A DNA stretch of 21,684 bases from Nemertoderma westbladi (taxonomy: Eukaryota > Xenacoelomorpha > Nemertodermatida > Nemertodermatidae), in the NCBI GenBank assembly GCA_032718475.1, contig JAUCBJ010001371.1:1-21684 (forward strand), given 5' to 3'. A program made the position numbers and the translations under genes. Below are positions 8,401 to 20,400 of the stretch, piece by piece (position 1 is the first letter of the stretch; every line of letters starts with the position of its first letter). The notes beneath the pieces were generated by a model. It was not told the origin of the DNA. It did not search any database and saw nothing but the letters and a program-made list of their open reading frames with translations.

Positions 8401-11400
8401 GTACTTGGCAGGATTTCCTCGACTTCTGGAGCCAGTAGGTGCAGTTATCATCACCCCATCATCATTATGATCATCTAAGGACATGCGTAGAACATAGTCA
8501 ACCACAATAATGAACAAGAATGGTGCAAGTGTGTCTCCTTGGAGGACGCCCCATAATACTTCAAATGGTTCTGTGTCACCGTCAACAGAACAGTAGACAC
8601 AAATGTTGTCGAACGATCGTATACTGATCTGATTGCTGCAATAATTTCACCAGGAATCCCATAATGAAAGTATGCTGAACATACGTCGAGAGACTGAATC
8701 AAAGGCCTTAACCCTATTAAACCCGGGGGGGGGGGGGGGGGTCAATATGACCCCTCCCCGTGGTTTTTTTATTATAATTCTGAAACAAACGCAGTTGGGA
8801 ATCTGAAATTTTCTGACTTTTCCTAAAAATCTATTGTCTTCATAGTAGTGAAAACGGTTTTCAAAAATATTGGGTACTTTTCGAGTTATAGCACCATTTT
8901 TTTTTTAACCCTACTTTTGGCACTTTTTTTGAGACGTTTTTTGAAAATTAGATTTCATTAAATATGAATTATAACATCTCTATTTTTGATTTACACCGGT
9001 TTTTTGGTGTTAGAAATTGGATGGAATTCATATAAATTGATTTAGAAATTTCAAACTTGTTTTTTTTCGGTGGGTGCCAAATTTTGGTGTCTGCAGCAAA
9101 TTTTGAAATATGTCAATTTTGTAAATTGATTGTTTGAAACTTGTTTTTTACGCAATTGGGGTTTTTTGGGGTTCTGGATTTGATGAAATATATACGAGTT
9201 GCACCAAGCGTATCAAACTTGTATTTTTCGGTGCTGTGTGCAAATTTTGGTGCTAGCACGAAATTTTGAAAATCCATTCAATAGATAAAATTGCTTGTGA
9301 CAATTTATTTCTTGCGTTTTAGAGGTTTATGGCTGTTCTGAATTCAATGGAATATATAATTATCGAACTAGACATCTCAAACTTGTATTTTTCGGATGTG
9401 GGTGCAAAATGTGGTGCCAGCACCAAATTTTGAAAACCATCAAATATATCAATTCATTGTGTCACCTTGTTTCTTGCGTTATACGGGTTTGTGATGGTTC
9501 TGAATTCAATGGAATCAGTAAAAATTTCATAAGAGTTCTCAAACTTGTATTTTTCGCCGGTGGGTGAAAATTGTTGTGCCAGCACCAAATTTTGGAAAAT
9601 ATGCAAATTGATCAGTAGATAGTTTCACCTTGTTTCTTGCGTTATGTACGGGTTTATGAGGGTCCTGAATCCGATGGAATCAATAAAAACAGCACTGGAC
9701 ATCGCAAACTTGTACTTTTTGGTGATGGGTACGAAATTTGGTGCTAGCACCAAAATTTGCCAAATTACGCCGAAAAATACAAGTAGCAATGATCTGGCAT
9801 ATTAGAAATGTATTCCATTAGAATCAGCGCCCTCGAAAACCTGAAAATGTGAAATTATAGCATCTTATAAGTGAATTAAAAATTTTGTGTTCTAACTGAA
9901 AAGTGTTGGTTACTTGTTTTTTTCATTATTTTCCTACGCAGAGAGGACTAAACAGCCATTTATAGTAATCATATCATTTTTAAATATTTTCCAATGTATT
10001 TTGCACCCCAGAAAACCTGTATTGAAAAATAATTAGCCGTAAATGTAACTTTCAAATTTTGTGAAAATTGTGCACTACTTGTAATTTTGGTGCTGCAATA
10101 TAACCACCCCAGTACATTTTTTCGAAATTTTTTTTTTTCGGTCGGATCCAGGCAAGTGATACCTACGTACAAACAAAAAATCAGACGTTTTCGTAAATAT
10201 TTGTAGATTTTAGAGGGGGGGGGGGGGGGTCAATATGACCCCCCCCCCCGGTATTTGTACAACATTTTATAGCCCGGTACTAATAGGGTTAAAGAAGTCA
10301 ACAAAGATAACAGCCAGATGCCTGTCTTCCTTTTTTGATAATTCTTCAATTATCCTTTTAAGTGCCAAAATGGGCTCTATGGTCCCACGACCTTTACGGA
10401 ACCCATTCTGATTTCCACGGAGCAGTCTCTCAATGGGATCCCTGGTGCGATTTAATATAATCCTATTGTATAGCTTTAAAGTAAAGTTACTGTAAAGTTA
10501 CTAAACTTCCCTTAGCCAAAATGCATGCTGGTAGCAGAAAGCTGCCCCCTTGCCTGAGCAAATACTTTGGTCTCAGACAGATCAGTCAAACTGCAAGGCC
10601 TACAGTGCTAATCGGTACTGTACTGCTAGTATGGCAAATCACCAAATTATAGAGCGTGCTATTTGCACCTTGCATACTTGCGCGTACTAACAAACAGCAT
10701 CAGCTCGCACCTATAGGAGGTACAGGTTGACCAAGGGGTTCGTGTTGGAATCTGAGGTATTTGTTTCTACATTTTACGGCGTCCCAGGACGGCATCACGG
10801 TTTCCCCTGATCTAAGGTGTTACGGCGGGTGTGACGGTACGTGCGTCAGATTCGCTAACAATCCAGTTTAATTAGCCCAGGATTAGAAAAGCAGACATCG
10901 ACTACCGGTATTGACTGATTGATCAAAGTATATTATCGAATGTTAGATGAGAACATGGGTTATATCAATATGGTTGTAAACGGTAAACTACAAATAAACA
11001 AAGGAAATATCAGAATATGGTATATTACAAACCGATATACAGGTCCAATAAACAAGTACAAACTAAACACGGTACGATATAAGTACGATATAAAGTATAA
11101 TACTAGCATATACTTACAGACTGTGCTTTTAGGAATGTTCGGCTTTGTGAGAATATTCAATGTATCGATTGTATAATATAGATAGACGTAAAGCAGTAAA
11201 AAGGGTAGGTCTGATTGGGTCTGATTTATGTAAAGAGGCAGGGGCAGTCAGTCAGGTGCTCAAGTGCTGTAGTGCACACGGTTCTTCCTTGGCAGTCATC
11301 ATACTGCTGACTCCTGACTCTCGTATAGGCTGCCATGGTTTATTCTGTGTACCCTAGCCAGCAGCCGGGACACTCCCCCCCTTTGACCATTGTCAAAATG

Positions 11401-14400
11401 ATATAGTATAGTTGTGATATTATGAGTATGATTAACCTATGTAAATATATATAAAAAAAAGAAAAAAAAAAATATATATATATATATATATACATATATG
11501 ATACATCGGAAGAAAATAATGATATATATTTACCACACTAGCTAGGTACAAAAAGAATCGTTTTTGATGATTGTATGGAAATACTAAGAGTGCTGCTACA
11601 GTAGGTACAAAAATATAGTAGCTCGGAAGCATGTATATGATGCACAGGAAGAAAATAATTATGTATATGTTTACCACACTAGCTATGTACAAAAATATAG
11701 TAGCTCGGAAGAATGTATATGATGCACAGGAAGAAAATAATTATGTATATATTTACAAGAACATAGTCAAAAATATAGTAACTCAGAAAGATGTATATAA
11801 TTCATAGGAAGAAAATAATTAACACTAGGTAGTTATAAATTAGTTGATAGCATTATATATAATATGACGTGCAAGAAGGAACGTGTTATAGTTCGAAGAG
11901 TTCAAGAGGACTTAAGATGGGAATAAGTCGATTACGGTATTACGATATATTGTTGTACAGGGCAAGAAGAACTAGTTCGTCAACAGACCTGTCATGAAGT
12001 TTACGAATAATTTTTCCATCCTTGGTGTTTGGGATCAGATGTACTGTTTCTATGATAATGGAATGGGTCAGTCCATCCTTGCTCTTGTTTACGGAATAGA
12101 CTCGGGCTGTTGGCCAGTCTGCTTGTTTCCCACCTTTTTTTCTGACAAGAACTAGATCTCCTTGCTGAAGGCCTGGTTTCTCTTTTGTCCATTTTGATTT
12201 AGATTGTAGGTTCTGAAAATAGAATAGTTCCCACTTATTCTGGAAGTGGTCTGCAAGGAACTTAACTCTCTTCCAACGCCTAGGCCGATATGCTGCAATG
12301 TCGTCATTCGTGCATTCCATTCCAATGGACTGCTGTGGTGTTTGTTCTTTTAGATTTAGGAGCATTGCTGGACTTAAGGGATGTGGGTCTGCTGAGTCAT
12401 CAGATATCTCCCACAGAGGCATTGAGTTCACCACTGATGCAGCTTTCACCAAGAATGTATGGAGTTCCTCTTGGTTCAGAACATGGTGGTCAGTCAAAAG
12501 AAGTGTGGCCTCAACAATGTTTTTAACTGAACCTACCTTGCGCTCCCACACTCTGCCATGGTGTGGGCTGTAGGGTGGATTAAATATCCATTTGAAGGTG
12601 GCCCCTTCTTTTTGGAGTTGTTTGTCTACTTCTGCGAAATCGAGATCGGCCATATCTTGATTGATGGTGCCTACAAAGTTTGTTCCACTATCGCTTCTTA
12701 TTACTTGTGGCATGCCCCGTATGGTGGTAAATCGTTGACAAGCGTGTTTAAAAGAATTGATGTTTGGGTGATCAACCATCTTGAGGTGTATGGCACGTGA
12801 CATGAAGCAAGTAAAGAGTAGTGCCCAGATCTTTATCATTCCGGTGTTCCTTCTTATTGTTCTGCCTTCTGTTACTTGCCATGGTACCATCATGTCCACT
12901 CCAACATTGGTGAAGGGGGCCGTTCTTTCCAGGCAATCAGAGGGGAGGTCACTCATTTTCTGGGAGCTCAGTGATCCCCTTAAGGGGGGGGGGGGGGGGG
13001 GGGGGGGGTAGCGCATTTTCTGACCAAAAAGACGAATTTTTGAAACATATCCTATCTGATGCACAATTTATTGGTGAATCAAATATGGAAACCGTTTTCC
13101 CATATCTTGCTTAGTTTTCGAGATATCTGGGATAGAAGATACTGGCTCCGATATATCGCGATATCAGTAAAGGCGATGAAGTTTGGGGTTTGCATTCAAT
13201 TTCTGCAAATTTCTGTGCCCAGTGGTGCCAATTGGATGTCTCCACGAGAAAGAGCACAACATTTTATTTGAGAAGGTATTTTTTTATGATTATTGGACCT
13301 ACTTGTCAGTTTATAAGACAACTTCAAGTCTCCGGAATGAAGACGGGACTCGAATAAGCGACTCTGCGGTCTTTGCGCGATTACACGGAATGGACTTATC
13401 GGTCATCGGAGATCTTCAAAATGTATAATCTCCAGTTCTAGTGGTCGTACGAAGTTCGTTTTAGGCTCATTCGAAAGCTCTTTTCCTAGAGAACAAACCA
13501 AACTGAGAACAAAACTAAGCACGATATGGGAAAACTTTCCATATTTGGATTCACCATGAAATTCTGCATCAGAAAGGATATGTTTCAAAAATTCAACTTT
13601 TTGGTCAGAAAATGCGCTACCCCCCCTTAAGCGCTTGCATATAATGCAGTTCTTTATATATTTTCTCACTTCACAGCTATCATTTTGTATGAAGAAACCT
13701 CCGGTTCTAATGGCTCCATGAGTTATATGCCTGCCTTGGTGTCCACACATGATATGGAAATGATGTAGAAGTATCTCACATAGTGGGTGTGCAGCCGGGA
13801 TTAGGAATGGATGGGAGTTGATAAAGGGCATTTCTGATTGGCTAAGACGCCCCCCAACATGAATGCAGTTGTTGACTAATATGGGTGATATCTGTAGAAG
13901 AGGATGGTCATCTGGGATAGGTTTTATACTCAGCAAATTTAAGATGTTTGGGAAGCACTGGAGTTGTGCATCCCTGACTAGTAGATTTATTGGATCAGTG
14001 TTTGCTACCTGATGTGGAGTGCTATGTTTTCGGCTCAACAATGATAAAAACTTCCTCGCAGCTTGGATGATCTTAGCGCTGAAGAGACTTGTTTCAGGAA
14101 AAGGGTTGCCTCTAGGCAAGCACGAGCTCCAACCTTGGGACATTTAATGGAAATGGGGCCAGTTTGGAATTTCCGAACACAAATGATACTGAGATAACTT
14201 GATCGTTGTTTAGGACCCTCATGTATATAACACTGCAGATAGCCTTCTCCGAGGCATAGCATTGTGGAGTTCCTGTCGCGGGTTCTCACTAGATGGAAAG
14301 GGCTTAAAGCATCGTGGTATAAATATTTCTCGCACCAATTTCAGGGAAGTATAGATGTAGATCTGGGTTGGTTTTCTTATCTCCCTTTTTGAGGATTATT

Positions 14401-17400
14401 TCACGTTGAATCAACCTTCCAGAGATAACGATAGGGGCAATAAATCCTAAAGGGTCATATATGTAGTTGATGGTTGAGAGGATGCCCCTTTTTGTAAATG
14501 GGTTATTGGGTAAGGTTACGTCAATCAGAAAAGCATCACGGGATATATTGCAGGAGATACCCAGTGTTTTTTGGAGGGGAGCTTCACTTAATTCCAGCTC
14601 GTCTAGGCTCTCTACTATTTCAGAGCGCGGAAAGGCTTTGATGACTGCTGGATCGCTTGAGGCAATTTTGTGGAGTCGGATTTTAAATTTGGCTAGTGTG
14701 TCTATTGCACCCTTTAGGATGGCTATTGCTTTATCAGTGCCATCTATGTTGCCGAGGCAGTCATTGACATTCAAACACTCTTTCAAACACTCTTCTACAT
14801 ATTCCAGGATTTCAGCGCGTAGTGGGTTTGAGTCATCACATAGTTCTGCTCCAGCCCTGAGGCAAATGGTGGAGATTGGTGGGCTTGGACGGTTTCCAAA
14901 CAGGTGGACCTTACTTCTGTATGAAATTATATGTTTAGTAGGGTCATTATCCTTGAACCAGAAGAAACGCAACAAGTCTCTATCTGCGGGATGTACATGA
15001 AGGAATGGAACATTGACTCTACATCTGCAATAAACCCCACTGTACCTTCTCGGAATCGGATAAGGACATCCCGCAGGTGATTGTTATTATCTGGTCCAGG
15101 TAGTAAATGGGAATTCAAGGAAGTTCCAAAATATATAGCAGAGCTATCAAAAACGAGTCGGAACTTGTTTTTCTTTGGTTGGAAAACAGGGGATACTGGG
15201 ATATACCATATCCTACCAGTAGGTCCTTTGATTTCGTTTAGTGGGATTTCTTCAAACTTTCCTGATACAAAGCATTTATCCATTTGTTTCAGACAGCTTT
15301 GTAACTTATCTTGGTTTTGTTTTAAACGGTTGAGTGTACCACGTCACCATTTGAATACTGGCTCACGATTGTCTGGTACTTTGACCTCATCTTCTTTTAG
15401 GGGAAGTGGGGTTTCCAGATTTCCATGCTCATTGATGATAATGCTTGGTATTATTTTGTTGGCGAATAGTTTATCCTGAATTGATGGTCCTACGAGTTCG
15501 TCATCCTTATATGATGTGAATGGGTTTACAGTAAGTTCTGATTTGATAATTTCAGGTGCAAATCGCATGCTTTTGTTTGGGAAAGTTATATTGGATTTGA
15601 GGTGTTCACGGTGAGATGTCTTTGGTTCCACCTTGTTGGGGTCCATGTTGCTTGGGTAGGTATGGTATAGACATGCTTCTCCCACAAGTGCCCATCCAAG
15701 AGGTGTAGAGTGCACTATCGGGGGTTTGTCATTCATTGTATGTGTGCTGAGGAGACTATGGCAATTTCTGCCTAGTAATAATAGGGTTCTGGCCTCTGGC
15801 ATAATATCTATGAATTTGGGTGCAAACTGGCATATGTGTGCCATAGTACTTACTATTGTGGGGTTGCTACTTTATGCTTGCAGTCGGTGATCCATTCATT
15901 GCAATATAGTTCAGGCAACTCATAAGACTGTGTTTTCCTTATTCCTTTGATTGTCAGGTTTTTTGCTATTGGACCTTTGTGTGAAGAGGAGTGTCTACTC
16001 ATGGTTGTCAGTTGATAATCATATTCTGGAGACTCAATATTGAAATATTGGAAGATAAATGGGTCAGCGTAGGATGAGTCTGACTGTTCGTCGAGGATAG
16101 AGTAGGTTAGCAACGTTTTGATTGATCCTGGGGAACCTACCTCAGTAAGGAATACTTTACTACAGCTGTGAGTTCATTTTCCACATAATGCAGTGCAGAG
16201 TGATTTTCCTTTAGCTGGCACATCTTGTTTCTTTTTAGACTCATTTTTTACTTGAATTGGATTTCGTATGATGTGGATATGATGGGTGGAGGAGCGCTAT
16301 ATGGGAATTTGAGTGACATTTTTGGCAATAGATATGTCTAGTACAATCTGTCTCCATATGCTGGTCATCTGTGCATCTTGAGCACAGGTTGTTCTTCTTT
16401 AGGAAGGTCTCCTTCTCAATTAATGAAAGGGAACTAAAAGCATAGCAGTCGTGTATTGAGTGGCCATCAAGTTTGTGATATAGGCAACTTACTCGTCTTC
16501 AGTGATTTTCAGTCTTCTTGACTGGCGCGGGGGTAATGTGGGTTACATGCTCGTCTACTAACTCTGTCTAGGAAATTACAGAAGTAGGTAAAGGGTGGAT
16601 GGGAATTATATGTTTCTTCGTAATTATTTCCCTGTTCTGACCATTTATTGTTGACCCAATTCGGTAGTTTGTTTATTATAAGCTGTAGCCCTCTTGAGAA
16701 GTTAAAGTCGTTTAGCTCTGGTATTGTTTCCATGTTGATTGCAATGATTTAGCAAAGGTAGCTAAGTCAGCCTTCCAGTCCAAGCCAGCGAAAAGCGGGC
16801 GCGAAAGTGGGCAAAGGTGTCGAACCAAGTCTTACCTCCTCTAACATGGGCGTTCTCAGGCAATCGGGTCATACTTTCCACATGGGCGTGGGTGAGATAG
16901 TGTGTGTTCCTTTATGCATCGTGGACATCCCTTCCCCTTTTCGTTGCTGTGGCCTAAAGGTTTAGGCAGCCATTCTCTGAAGCATTTGGCTGTTTGATAT
17001 AGATACGCTAAAAACTACATGTTCAGACGATTGTTAAGATAAGTGATAACCGAAGGGCAAATGGCACCTTTTATAGGAAATCCTAAGCATGGAATCACAC
17101 TAGAACATTCTACCACATTCCATGGGCTCACATTGGACCAATAAATCATCAAACGCCCTACGATTGGCCCAACTTATCCGTTCATGTGTTGTACGCACTC
17201 CATTGGCTTATCTAGTCTGGCGAAACAGAAAAGAAATTGCACAAAATATAAATTTTACCGACCCAGATTCGCACTCTCGACCTATCTCAAACGTAACCTG
17301 CGCACTAACCTACTGGACAACTGCGCCAGTAGCAACTCGTCCCGAAATACCTTAAGCTTAGGTAATATACGAATTTATAACAAACTATAAAACAAGGCAA

Positions 17401-20400
17401 ATACATCGGATTTTAAAAGTTTTCTACATAGTACTAATTACAAATAGCTACCTAGTAGTGAAATAATCCCACAAGAACTAATACCTATTCTCAAATATGG
17501 GAGAAATTTAAGGTAACCATGGTTGGATGTAAAATAAAGAGTAAATTAAAGAATATTAGTTAATTATTTGTGGTAAAGTAGCAAAAAAACAAACAGTTGG
17601 CCGAGGCTGGGTGGCCAAGGACGCTGAGGCTCTGATAACTGCTACCCGAAGGCAGGGGGTGGGCGCTCCTTTGCCTTCCTATTTAAATGCTGTAATTTGG
17701 GGTACATAAACATATCTTTATACTATAACGGTGATCCACTACATCTGCCAATATGTTTGTATTTAATATTTATTTGTTTCAGTGCCCTTCCTCTTACCAA
17801 AGTTGCTAACCAACCAACGATTGTTCTATTTAGTGCTCAAAGTTTCACATCCACTCTTATAGTTTTAACCACGACAACTTATGACCTCGTTCCTATTTCC
17901 TGGGATAACATGGCTTCCTCTGTAATTGTGACTGGAGGTACCTGGATATTGTACGAGTAAGTTTATTTAGATGAAATCCTATGGTCAAGTTGTGTATAAA
18001 ATCGACATCAACAACCGTTAACTGACAACCAACAATCACAGCGGACAAATTATATTTTAACTAACTATAAAATGAAAACGTAATGTTATGTTTTGTTTTG
18101 GCACCAGCTATTGCAATTCGTTTACCTCAGAGAATTAACATTATAGGACTAATGAGTATCGGCAGTGCCTGTAGTGTTTAGGCCTAGAGTGTACTTCTCA
18201 TGTTCAATGGTTTCCACTACATTTGTGTCTACTGCTGACGGTGACATAGATACACTCGAAGTCTTATGGGGAGTCCTTCAGGATGACATACTTGCACCAT
18301 TTTTATTTGTAATTGTAGTGGATTATGTTCTATGCATGTTCTTAGACTATCTTAATAAAGATGGACAAGTATGATGGTAACACCACCTACTACTGGCACA
18401 AAAAGTAGAGGAAATCCACCAAAGTACCTTACTGATCTAGAATTTGCTGATGACTTAGGGTTACTGTGAGAGTATAAATAGATGCAACAGAAAGGCTTTT
18501 CTGCTCATTGGAGCAGGTGCTTCTATTATTGGTCTTTTTGTAAACTCCAAGAAGATAAAAATTATGCACAGTGAACCTTGACAGCCCTTAAGAAATGAAA
18601 AGTCTGATCGTAAGGACACAGGCTCCAATGATGGCTTGCTTGAGCATGTGGGTGACTTCTGCTACTTGGGATCATGGATCCGGAAGTCAGGTTTCATTCA
18701 GATACGTAAGGGAAAGACAAGGCCATCATTGAATAGTCTGTTCAGGGTTTGTAAGTCCCATAGAATGAAACGGAATCTCATGGTTCGATTATTTAGGGCA
18801 GCAGTAGATCCAGTACTCTGAGTAGATTCAGTACGCAGAGGATACCATATTTCTGGATGGCACTTATACATAATACTGCGACAGCGCTGGGTTCATTGCA
18901 TCAAGTACAATGAACACATCTCCAAATCAGACTCTATATAACATTGGAGGTGTTTTATAACTTTCCACTAGCTTGACACTCGAACAGAACTGCCTCCGCT
19001 TTGCAGGACATTGCTTTAGCCATGAGGTCCAGCTAGTGCATAATCTTGTGCTTTGACGGCCTCATGGAGTGAATAAGTAAGATCGACAGCGCATGACTTT
19101 CTTAGTGGAGACTGGCCTTGAAGATGCGGATGATCTAGCAAATGTCATTGGTGATAGGGAGTTGTGGCTGCGCAATTTTCTGGCAAGTCGGCTCAGCATT
19201 CTTAATATATATGTAATATATATAATGTAGCTGTAATGTTGATAGTAGTAGTAGTATAACTTCCTTCAAGTTTGCTAGCAAGTACTATACTATAATCCAA
19301 TCTAACACACATGATTAATAGTCTGTCAGAATTGAATTATATCTTACTTGGGACTAAAACAGTAGTAAATATTTAGTATATTTTTGTGGGATATTGTTGC
19401 CATTAACAGTCCTACTGATGTCGTTTTCAAGGTCAATATAGGCTATCTATCAAAATAGGCCACCAGCTTGCCGGTTCAATGTTCAATCCATTTGCTTTTT
19501 TTTTTATCTGGGTGGCACCGGCTTCGATCCCGTAGCAAGCCATTTAAATTTTCGCAGCTGGTGCGCCATATTTGTGCACCAACCAAGCAATATGTTGGGG
19601 AATAAAGGGTTTGATATTTTTTGTGACGGGAGTGGTTGACTGTTACGGCTTGTTTCTTTAATGGCTTGCTTGGGCTGCAGATATATGTTGGGATCTGGCT
19701 AACGAAAGTTATTTGCTGTTCTCTTTTTAGTATAATATATATCTGACTGCACTATACTGTAATTGACTAAATTGCTAGACCGGTAGCATAAAGTAAGTAA
19801 CCTAAGCTAGAGGTACAGAACGTTTCACCATGTCTGGGTTAAATTGCCAACTGCCATTGTATATAAGGTTCTGTCTATTGTAACCGACGACAGCTGATTG
19901 CCAACTGAGAATAGAATTGCACTAATGAATGGTGGCCCTAGAGTTGATCCACCCTACTCATTGGCTGTTAATATCACGTCACTCCCTATCACCCCGGGCT
20001 ATATTGGGTTTTGGGCTTGCTGTAATTGGGATAATTTCACTTACTAGGCCGATGTTTCTTCCAGCAATTTTGAAAAGTAACTAAGAAGTAACTGATTGTC
20101 TATCTGTGGACTGTGAATTCAACAGGAAATTACATTAATTGTTTTAACATTGTTTAAATGGGCTGCGGTAAACCGCGTGGTTTAGCGAACAAGTCTGTTG
20201 GGTCGTTCACAGTCAGCAGTGTACCGCTGGCCCTGCGGTGCACCGCGCGGTGTACCGTTCCGTTGGGTGTGAACGGGCCTTTATGGGAGCGTATACCGGA
20301 CTTAGTCCGCTAACAGTTTTCACTCTTTTTTTAGCTATTTATGCTATACTAGTAAATGCTAAAGTGCTAAATATCAATATTGTCTATAGTGTAGTTTTAT

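Larger units (their letters stand above)
8712..10288. mobile_element. piggyBac-like non-autonomous element (1,577 bp) with TTAA duplication
   Basis: TTAA stands on both sides (8708-8711 and 10289-10292). The element begins CCCTATTA and ends TAATAGGG, so the inverted ends match for 8 bp, and then imperfectly to CCGGG. TTAA targets with CCC-starting ends are the hallmark of piggyBac-type transposons. If the insert and one TTAA are removed, the LINE reading frame is continuous. No transposase frame exists inside: the interior is a tandem array (about 9051-9770) plus AT-rich sequence, so it would depend on a transposase elsewhere. Alternative families with TTAA targets cannot be excluded. Confidence 0.8.
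7553..10470 (-). mobile_element. LINE copy A (endonuclease-reverse transcriptase type), minus strand, interrupted
   Basis: Read on the minus strand, the element runs from about 10470 to the (TAG)n tail at 7554-7574. It encodes the reverse transcriptase fingers (NQNGFRKGRGT near 10390), palm (FVDFFKAFDSV, split by an insertion at 8708-10292), FADD and the C-terminal region. It is 5'-truncated near 10470. A related copy on the plus strand lies at about 18198-19255, with the same (TAG)n tail. The clade is not certain; the resemblance is to RTE/craniofacial-protein-like endonuclease-reverse transcriptases of invertebrates. Confidence 0.8.
11372..16830 (-). mobile_element. BEL/Pao LTR retrotransposon, minus strand, degenerate
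   Basis: Read on the minus strand the order is gag C-terminal part, three zinc knuckles, aspartic protease, reverse transcriptase, partial RNase H, H2C2 zinc region, integrase and a C-terminal DUF5641-like region. This is the BEL/Pao order and domain set. It is interrupted by the 643-bp element at 12984-13626, and much of RNase H is deleted near 14100. No 5' LTR was recognised. It lies antisense within crystallin intron 2. Several frames carry stops and shifts, but the integrase part is open. Confidence 0.85.
16831..17782. other. Right part of crystallin intron 2, mixed remnants
   Basis: No complete gene. On the minus strand at about 16860-16990 a short frame includes CPRCIKEHTLSHPRPC, a Cys/His-rich piece of unknown origin, ending in a stop. 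A TATA/CCAAT promoter-like block (17067-17206) and a tRNA-like relic (17258-17335) follow. From 17360 to 17782 I see only AT-rich intron sequence and the polypyrimidine tract of the exon 3 acceptor. Confidence 0.35.

Noticed and set aside
9051-9770. Possible CRISPR-like repeat array
   Set aside because: Eukaryotic context, diverged ~165-bp contiguous units, no spacers; it is a satellite-like tandem array.
10919-11357. Short ORFs on both strands
   Set aside because: AT-rich composition gives Tyr/Ile/Asn-rich frames on both strands; no family resemblance, and it lies in a possible LTR.
12290-13011. Plus-strand ORFs opposite BEL integrase
   Set aside because: Shadows of the minus-strand integrase frame; the long Gly run is just the G25 tract.
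13059-13428. ORFs inside the 643-bp element
   Set aside because: They cross the inverted end and have no transposase-like motif.
14467-15479. Plus-strand ORFs of 177 and 132 residues
   Set aside because: Antisense shadows of BEL reverse transcriptase.
16860-16990. Cys/His-rich minus-strand frame as a zinc-finger gene
   Set aside because: Short, no ATG, closed by a stop, and the spacing matches no zinc-finger class I can name.
19500-19560. Possible SINE with B-box-like GGCTTCGATCCCG
   Set aside because: No A box at correct spacing, no tail and no duplication.
19857-19870. TATATAAGG as a promoter
   Set aside because: No other promoter element and no downstream reading frame; common by chance in AT-rich intron.
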